Shown here: positions 6,645 to 10,278 of the stretch, piece after piece | Layout of the letters: each line of letters begins with the position of its first letter | Numbering within the stretch: position 1 is the first letter of the stretch | Assembly: GCA_045538465.1 (NCBI GenBank) | Contig: JAZSRK010000069.1 | Coordinates: forward strand, 1 to 10,278 | Source of the DNA: Limiplasma sp045538465 | Lineage (GTDB): Bacteria > Bacillota > Clostridia > Christensenellales > Aristaeellaceae | DNA length: 10,278 nucleotides | Direction of reading: 5' to 3' | Made by a program: the position numbers and the translations under genes | The notes under the pieces: generated by a model | The model's database searches: none | Told to the model about the DNA's origin: nothing | What the model saw: the letters and a program-made list of their open reading frames with translations, nothing else

Positions 6645-6706
6645 GTTTCGGTAGCAACAAAAGATGCAAGCGGACATTACAAGCCGTCAAAAAGCAGCCG
6701 ATCGCA

Positions 6707-7654
6707 TCAGCCCAAGCGCAGGGGCACGGGCACGTTTTCCACCACAGCGATCAAAATGCGCTCGGCAGAGATGTTCTTCATCTTGGCTTCGGCGCTGGGC
6801 TGGATGCGGTGAGCCAGCACCGGCAGCACCATACGCTGCACATCCTCCGGCAGTACATAGTCGCGGTCATTCAGCAAGGCGCAGGCCTGAGCGCCCTTGA
6901 TGAGCGCAATGGAACCACGGGTACTTACGCCCAGCTGCAGGCTGGGGTGTGTACGGGTCATGGCGGCAATGGAGGCGATGTAGTGCCGTACTTCCTTGGA
7001 GCAATACACGTTGCCGATCATGTTCTGCATTTCGATAACATCCTTGGCAGAACAGACCGGGGTAAGACCAGCCTGAGGCTTTACCGTACCGCTGAAGCGC
7101 TCCAAAACCGCCATTTCCTCCTCCAGCGTGGGGTAACCCATGGAAATGCGGATGAAGAAACGGTCCATCTGGGCTTCCGGCAAGGGGTAGGTACCTACGA
7201 ACTCGGTGGGGTTCTGGGTAGCCAACACCAAGAAGGGCTTGGGCAGCGGATGGGTGACGCCATCCACCGTTACCTGATACTCTTCCATGACTTCCAGAAG
7301 GGCCGACTGGGTCTTGGGCGAGGTACGGTTGATCTCGTCAGCCAGCGCGATCTGGCACATAATGGCGCCGGGCTTAAACTCCAATTCGCCGGTCTTCATG
7401 TTGACCATGGTAAAACCCGTCACATCGGAGGGCACAACATCCGGCGTAAACTGGATGCGGTTAAAGCTGCAATCCAGCGATTTTGCCAATGCGCCTACCA
7501 TGGTGGTCTTACCCGTGCCGGGCACATCCTCAATAAGCACATGGCCCTTGCAGAGCATGGCGATGAGCAAAAGCTCGATCACCTCGTCCTTACCGACGAT
7601 CACTTTACCGATATTCTGTTTCAGTGCAGAGATAACCTGACGTGGATTGAGCAT
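6707..7654 (-). CDS. MoxR-family AAA+ ATPase
   Basis: This 315-residue protein has the full MoxR signature: Walker A in EDVPGTGKTT with Lys49, Walker B in LADEINR with Asp106 and Glu107, and a sensor-1 Asn148 in LATQNPTEF. The C-terminal lid region contains the expected STRGSIALIKGAQACALL segment. Length is typical of the family. MoxR ATPases are regarded as chaperone-like enzymes that mature or activate partner proteins, commonly the DUF58 and transglutaminase-like products encoded downstream, as here. The ATG at 7654 is chosen over the in-frame ATG at 7714 because AAGGAG lies 7 nt upstream and the family usually starts shortly before the LNPRQVISALKQNIGKVIVG-like helix. It is the first gene of the minus-strand operon, with its promoter at 7720-7748. 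Confidence 0.96.
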   Translation of the reverse strand: MLNPRQVISALKQNIGKVIVGKDEVIELLLIAMLCKGHVLIEDVPGTGKTTMVGALAKSLDCSFNRIQFTPDVVPSDVTGFTMVNMKTGELEFKPGAIMCQIALADEINRTSPKTQSALLEVMEEYQVTVDGVTHPLPKPFLVLATQNPTEFVGTYPLPEAQMDRFFIRISMGYPTLEEEMAVLERFSGTVKPQAGLTPVCSAKDVIEMQNMIGNVYCSKEVRHYIASIAAMTRTHPSLQLGVSTRGSIALIKGAQACALLNDRDYVLPEDVQRMVLPVLAHRIQPSAEAKMKNISAERILIAVVENVPVPLRLG

Positions 7655-7719
7655 AGGAACGCTCCTTACTATCATTAACAATGATGGAAGTTGTGCAGCA
7701 ACAAATGCAACCATGTTAT

Positions 7720-7748
7720 ATTATAACGAAAACCATTATGTTTTACAA
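7720..7748 (-). promoter_or_regulatory. Sigma-A-type promoter of moxR
   Basis: On the minus strand a TTGTAA -35 box (7748-7743, 4 of 6 consensus bases) and a perfect TATAAT -10 box (7725-7720) are separated by 17 nt. Transcription would start near 7713 and give a leader of about 60 nt before the moxR start codon. Confidence 0.7.
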
Positions 7749-7817
7749 GACTGTGACAAAAGTTTTACGAAGTTCCGTTTTTCTTTTCTTTATAACGTTT
7801 TTTTCATTCTCTACCCC

Positions 7818-7849
7818 TGCACGGCGGTCTTTCTTGACACCGCCGTGCA
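7818..7849. promoter_or_regulatory. Candidate operator: 11-bp perfect palindrome over the -35 box
   Basis: TGCACGGCGGT (7818-7828) and ACCGCCGTGCA (7839-7849) are exact reverse complements separated by 10 nt. The -35 hexamer TTGACA (7834-7839) lies in the spacer and touches the second arm. Neither strand shows a T run after it, so a protein-binding operator is more likely than a terminator. The XRE regulator encoded downstream is one candidate ligand, but this is only a guess. Confidence 0.55.
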
Positions 7850-7862
7850 TGTGAAGTATGAT
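7834..7862 (+). promoter_or_regulatory. Near-consensus sigma-A promoter of the NusG domain II gene
   Basis: A perfect TTGACA (7834-7839) and TATGAT (7857-7862, 5 of 6) are spaced by 17 nt. The start point should be near 7869, about 44 nt before the ATG at 7913. A small GATAG-AC-CTATC inverted repeat (7860-7871) overlaps the -10 box and start site. Confidence 0.85.
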
Positions 7863-7912
7863 AGACCTATCCGTCGTATACAAGATTTTCGTATTTGAAA
7901 AAGGAGGCCGCC

Positions 7913-8416
7913 ATGCGCAATGCCAATCTGAAATTGCTTTTGATCCTCGGCATTTTGGTGGTTTTGGTCGCTGCTGCCGGCATCCTGTTTTCCGATCCAT
8001 TCACCCGCCCAGATAGCGGGCCCACTCCCATCACCATTACCGCAACAGAAGGGCTCATCATACCCGACCCGCAAAATCCGCAAGTTTGGAATGTACCGTC
8101 TGACACCTATTTTCTCCTCATCAATGCAGACGGTTTCAACTATCCTTCCGTTCCGCTGCTCACCACCGGCGAATATACCTTCACCCAACCGGATGGCAGC
8201 TACAACATCCTCCACGTTACACCCACAAGCATTCATATGAAAAGCTCGGATTGTTCCACGCAAGATTGCATCAATCAAGGCACAGTTTCCAAAGATGCCA
8301 TGCTTTTCCGTCCTCTGGGCGGACAGATCATCTGCCTTCCCCACAAGCTGATCGTGGAACTGAAGCCTGATGAACAAACGAATCACATCATCATTCTGGA
8401 GGAAACCAGTCCATGA
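7913..8416 (+). CDS. NusG domain II-containing membrane-anchored protein
   Basis: This 167-residue protein has one N-terminal membrane helix (about residues 7-27) and an extracytoplasmic C-terminal domain matching the NusG domain II family. The conserved features are Cys114 and Cys119 in SSDCSTQDCINQG and Cys141 in IICLPHKL. It is not the transcription factor NusG. The family often stands next to Gx transporter-family proteins, including in the flavin-based extracellular electron transfer loci of Gram-positive bacteria (EetA/EetB, as I recall). AGGAGG 5 nt before the ATG at 7913 fixes the start, and an in-frame TTG at 7895 precedes that site. The stop overlaps the next gene's start as ATGA (8413-8416), so the two are translationally coupled. 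Confidence 0.88.
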   Translation: MRNANLKLLLILGILVVLVAAAGILFSDPFTRPDSGPTPITITATEGLIIPDPQNPQVWNVPSDTYFLLINADGFNYPSVPLLTTGEYTFTQPDGSYNILHVTPTSIHMKSSDCSTQDCINQGTVSKDAMLFRPLGGQIICLPHKLIVELKPDEQTNHIIILEETSP

Positions 8417-8913
8417 AACAAACCCGCCAAAAGACCCAGCGCATTGCGGTGATGGGGCTTTTGCTCTGCCTTACGTTGATCCTTGGCTTTGTGGAAAGCC
8501 GCTTGCCTGTGCCCGGGCTACCCGGTGTAAAACTGGGGCTGAGCAATGGCGTTTTGCTATTTGCCCTGTACATGCTGGATATTCCCAGCGCCATTTTGCT
8601 GATTGTGATGAAGATCTTGCTGAGCGGTTTTCTTTTCGGCAATCCATCCTCTATGATGTACGCAGCCGCAGGCGGTGTGTTGAGCCTATTGGGCATGGTG
8701 CTTCTTAGCCGTTCCCCGCAGCTGAACCCGGTAAGCGTTAGTATGGCAGGCGGGCTTTTGCACAATATGGGCCAGGTCGGGCTGGCCATGATCATACTGC
8801 AGACACCCGGTCTGCTTATGTATATGGCTATCCTGATGATCATTGGCATGCTGAGCGGGCTGGCCACCGGGCTGGCCGCCAAAGCGGTCATTACGCATTT
8901 TCCCAAAATATAA
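8413..8913 (+). CDS. Gx transporter family protein (heptaprenyl diphosphate synthase component I-like)
   Basis: This 166-residue hydrophobic protein has about five to six membrane segments. It contains the conserved core of the Hpre_diP_synt_I / Gx family: KLGLSNGVLLFALYML, then KILLSGFLFGNPSSMMYA and GGVLSLLGM. Despite the old database name, it does not resemble a prenyl synthase active site (no DDxxD motif). It looks like a small-molecule transporter subunit related to ECF S-components. Its substrate is unknown; flavin or quinone-related roles are suggested by the usual NusG domain II neighbour. A GGAGG lies 10 nt before the ATG at 8413, inside the preceding gene. No ndh2, fmnB or rnf genes are present in the window. 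Confidence 0.88.
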   Translation: MKQTRQKTQRIAVMGLLLCLTLILGFVESRLPVPGLPGVKLGLSNGVLLFALYMLDIPSAILLIVMKILLSGFLFGNPSSMMYAAAGGVLSLLGMVLLSRSPQLNPVSVSMAGGLLHNMGQVGLAMIILQTPGLLMYMAILMIIGMLSGLATGLAAKAVITHFPKI

Positions 8914-8940
8914 ACGCACGAGACCGTCTCCCGTGCGTTT
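8912..8940 (+). terminator. Hairpin terminator (weak) after the Gx gene
   Basis: AAACGCACG (8912-8920) pairs perfectly with CGTGCGTTT (8932-8940), and the stem starts within the TAA stop codon. The T tract is only the three bases of the stem's end, so termination may be partial and could let transcription pass into the XRE gene. The symmetric A and T ends make it usable from either side. Confidence 0.55.
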
Positions 8941-8991
8941 ATGAACATAGTAACCAACATTGACCAAACCATTATGTATTGGAGTGATTTC

Positions 8992-9306
8992 ATGGATTAT
9001 GCAGACATTGGCCGCCGCATCCGTATTCAGCGCAGATTACTCAACCTGACCCAAGGCGAACTAGCCAAAGCCATCGGCGTAAGCCCATCCTTTATTGGTC
9101 ACATGGAGCGGGGCGATCGCCAAGCCAGTTTAGAGACCTTGGTGGCACTTGCCAACGAGCTGGATGTTTCCGTGGATTATTTGTTAGCCGCCAGCCTGAA
9201 CCGCACCATGCTGGTCACCCCGGAAAACGTCTTTACCGAGACCCAGCTGGAAACCATGAAAGAAATGCTCGCAGCGCTGGATTCCTACGTCCGGGCCCAT
9301 CACTGA
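8992..9306 (+). CDS. XRE-family (Cro/C1-type) HTH transcriptional regulator
   Basis: This 104-residue protein is almost entirely a Cro/C1 helix-turn-helix domain (about residues 5-66: IGRRIRIQRRLLNLTQGEL, then SPSFIGHMERG as recognition helix, then the LDVSVDYLL end). A 38-residue helical tail follows, likely for dimerisation. GGAG 7 nt upstream of the ATG at 8992 sets the start; the in-frame ATG at 8941 directly abuts the terminator hairpin and lacks a site. I see no strong promoter in 8941-8991, so it may be expressed by read-through from the NusG-II/Gx operon. Its target is unknown; the palindrome at 7818-7849 is a candidate. It converges on dapB with 5 nt between stops. Confidence 0.92.
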   Translation: MDYADIGRRIRIQRRLLNLTQGELAKAIGVSPSFIGHMERGDRQASLETLVALANELDVSVDYLLAASLNRTMLVTPENVFTETQLETMKEMLAALDSYVRAHH

Positions 9307-9311
9307 CAGGC

Positions 9312-10073
9312 TCAGCCCAGCATTTCTGCCACCACGTGGCTCATGTTGTACAGCCCCGGCTCCTTATCTTTCAGGAAAGCCGCTGCACGCACAGCGCCCC
9401 GGGCAAACAGCGACCGGTTCTCTGCCCGATGGGTCAGGATGATCTCCTCGCCCATGCCGTAGAAGGCCACTTCGTGCTCGCCCGTTACCGTACCGCCGCG
9501 CACCGCATGAATGCCTACCTCCTGCGAGGTACGCTTCTCATTGCGCCCATACCGACCATGCACAGGTGTTTTTTCTGCGCCTGTGCCTTTTTTGACGGCT
9601 TCGTACAGCATCAGCGCCGTGCCGCTGGGGCTGTCCACCTTCATACGGTGGTGGCGCTCGATGATCTCCACATCATAGCCATCGCCCAAAACGCGGGCAG
9701 CCTGCGCCACCAAGTGCTCCAGCACATTGATGCCTAGGCTCATGTTGCCGCTGCGCAAAATGGGCAGTTCCTTCGCCGCTTCGCTGATCTGCGCAAGTTC
9801 TGCCTCTGTAAAGCCTGTGGTGCAAATGACCGCAGGTATTTTCTTTGCCTTGATGAAGCGAAGCAGATCGCTCAGTCCGTCCGGACGGGAGCAATCCACC
9901 AGCACATCCGCTTCGCAGTCGATCTGCTCATAACTGTTTGCCATGGGAAAATCCATCCCCTGATCGGTATAGGCAATGTCCATTCCGTACACGATCTCAT
10001 CGCCGTGGCTTACGGCCTCTGCCGCGATTTCCCGGCACAAGCGGCCCATTGCGCCGCCAAGAATGATCTTCAT
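9312..10073 (-). CDS. dapB: 4-hydroxy-tetrahydrodipicolinate reductase
   Basis: This 253-residue protein carries out the NAD(P)H-dependent reduction step to tetrahydrodipicolinate in diaminopimelate and lysine synthesis, which feeds peptidoglycan. The catalytic motif ERHHRMKVDSPSGTAL is intact, with His141 and Lys145 matching the E. coli catalytic His159 and Lys163. The CTTGFT and NMSLGINVLEH segments also fit the family. The nucleotide-binding loop reads GGAMGRLC, so the usual GxxGRMG ends in Leu-Cys rather than Met-Gly. AGGAGG 8 nt upstream sets the ATG at 10073, and the in-frame ATG at 10181 lies in a hairpin. dapA is not adjacent in the window, and upstream hairpins suggest that dapB is transcribed separately or after processing. 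Confidence 0.96.
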   Translation of the reverse strand: MKIILGGAMGRLCREIAAEAVSHGDEIVYGMDIAYTDQGMDFPMANSYEQIDCEADVLVDCSRPDGLSDLLRFIKAKKIPAVICTTGFTEAELAQISEAAKELPILRSGNMSLGINVLEHLVAQAARVLGDGYDVEIIERHHRMKVDSPSGTALMLYEAVKKGTGAEKTPVHGRYGRNEKRTSQEVGIHAVRGGTVTGEHEVAFYGMGEEIILTHRAENRSLFARGAVRAAAFLKDKEPGLYNMSHVVAEMLG

Positions 10074-10113
10074 AGGGTCGTCCTCCTTTTTGGGGGTGAT
10101 TTGCCTCCGGCGG

Positions 10114-10194
10114 GCAAGGGGCGCTGCCCCTTGCATCCCCGGCAGGAGGCAGTGCCTCCTGCACCTCCGGATTGCCCCCATTTCATGGGGGCAA
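10114..10194. repeat. Three tandem GC-rich palindromes
   Basis: The stems are 9, 9 and 10 bp, each with a 3-nt loop, and only 7-9 nt separate them. The sequences differ from each other, so this is a run of palindromes rather than one repeated unit. Elements of this look are dispersed in intergenic regions of several Clostridia, from memory. If dapB is transcribed from further upstream, they would form its 5' leader. Confidence 0.65.
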
Positions 10195-10215
10195 AGGGGT
10201 TTATTAACTGCTTAT

Positions 10216-10247
10216 AAAACACAAGCCTGTTGCGTTTGCACAGGCTT
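10216..10247 (-). terminator. Terminator-like hairpin for a minus-strand gene beyond the right edge
   Basis: Read on the minus strand, AAGCCTGT (10247-10240) pairs with ACAGGCTT (10230-10223), followed by GTG and TTTT (10219-10216). The stem is 8 bp with a 9-nt loop. It would separate an upstream minus-strand gene outside the window from dapB. Confidence 0.5.
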
Positions 10248-10252
10248 CAGGT

Positions 10253-10278
10253 CGTCGAAAAACTCGCCTGCGGCGATT
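10253..10278. repeat. Hairpin repeat, copy B (cut by window end)
   Basis: CGTCGAAAA followed by ACTCGCCTGCGGCGA matches 65-88 with one mismatch in 24 nt. The closing TTTTCGACG arm would lie just outside the window. Confidence 0.7.

Larger units (their letters stand above)
7655..7912. other. Divergent promoter region
   Basis: This 258-nt region lies between two divergent genes. It carries the moxR promoter (7720-7748), an A/T-rich middle part, and the promoter plus palindrome of the NusG domain II gene (7818-7862). The short open frames in it lack ribosome binding sites. Confidence 0.8.
10074..10278. other. dapB upstream region with stacked hairpins
   Basis: No gene is visible here. Three strong hairpins lie in a row: GCAAGGGGC-GCT-GCCCCTTGC (10114-10134), GCAGGAGG/CCTCCTGC (10142-10162) and TTGCCCCCAT-TTC-ATGGGGGCAA (10172-10194). 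Then come a terminator-like hairpin (10223-10247) and the start of a repeat shared with the left end. TTGCC (10101-10105) can also pair with GGCAA (10113-10117), competing with the first hairpin. I find no convincing promoter for dapB in it. Confidence 0.7.

Noticed and set aside
6600..6706. Internal promoter for the DUF58 gene
   Set aside because: TTGACG and TATACC look-alikes exist on the minus strand but not at compatible spacing.
6809..7678. 289-residue open frame antisense to moxR
   Set aside because: The moxR frame has intact Walker A, Walker B and sensor motifs. The antisense frame is His/Gln/Gly-rich without any recognisable domain.
7743..8386. Minus-strand frames across the NusG domain II gene and the promoter region
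   Set aside because: They overlap a promoter and a gene with family motifs and have no ribosome binding site of their own.
8941..8991. Dedicated promoter for the XRE gene
   Set aside because: TTGACC at 8960-8965 has no acceptable -10 box at 16-18 nt, and the region is too short before the ribosome binding site.

Overview
The window looks like chromosomal DNA of a Gram-positive bacterium of the class Clostridia with mid-range GC content, probably a gut-type Oscillospirales or Christensenellales relative. This placement is inferred from strong AGGAGG-type ribosome binding sites, from gene families typical of Clostridia (NusG domain II/Gx pair, DUF6320-like protein, alcohol-acetyltransferase-like protein) and from hairpin-rich intergenic repeats. 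I cannot name the species. There are no phage, plasmid, CRISPR, rRNA or tRNA genes.

Layout. Positions 1-475 are non-coding. They hold an almost unbroken chain of stem-loops, including an 82-nt unit present twice and a nested hairpin between the two copies. From 7748 down to 476, five genes run on the minus strand: a MoxR AAA ATPase, a DUF58 protein, a large membrane transglutaminase-like protein (TgpA type), an alcohol-acetyltransferase-like acyltransferase, and a small polytopic membrane protein (DUF6320-like). The first three are the widespread MoxR-DUF58-transglutaminase cassette. In such cassettes the ATPase is thought to act as a chaperone for envelope-associated partners, but the biochemical role is poorly known. 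A hairpin followed by seven T residues separates the cassette from the last two genes and abuts the acyltransferase ribosome binding site, so those two are probably expressed at a lower or conditional level.

From 7834 to 9306 the plus strand carries a NusG domain II membrane protein and a Gx transporter-family membrane protein with overlapping ATGA, then a small XRE-family regulator. A near-consensus sigma-A promoter with an 11-bp perfect palindrome over its -35 box drives this group, and a second promoter points the other way into moxR.

At the right, dapB (lysine/diaminopimelate synthesis) lies on the minus strand and converges on the XRE gene with only five bases between the stop codons. 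Its upstream region carries three strong hairpins in a row, a terminator-like hairpin for a minus-strand gene beyond the right edge, and part of a hairpin repeat that also occurs at the left end.

No clearly new defence or mobile system is visible. The most unusual items are the hairpin-dense left end with its duplicated unit, a possible HAAS-like N-terminal domain on the acyltransferase, the attachment of that acyltransferase pair to a MoxR cassette, and the palindrome over the promoter at 7818-7849.
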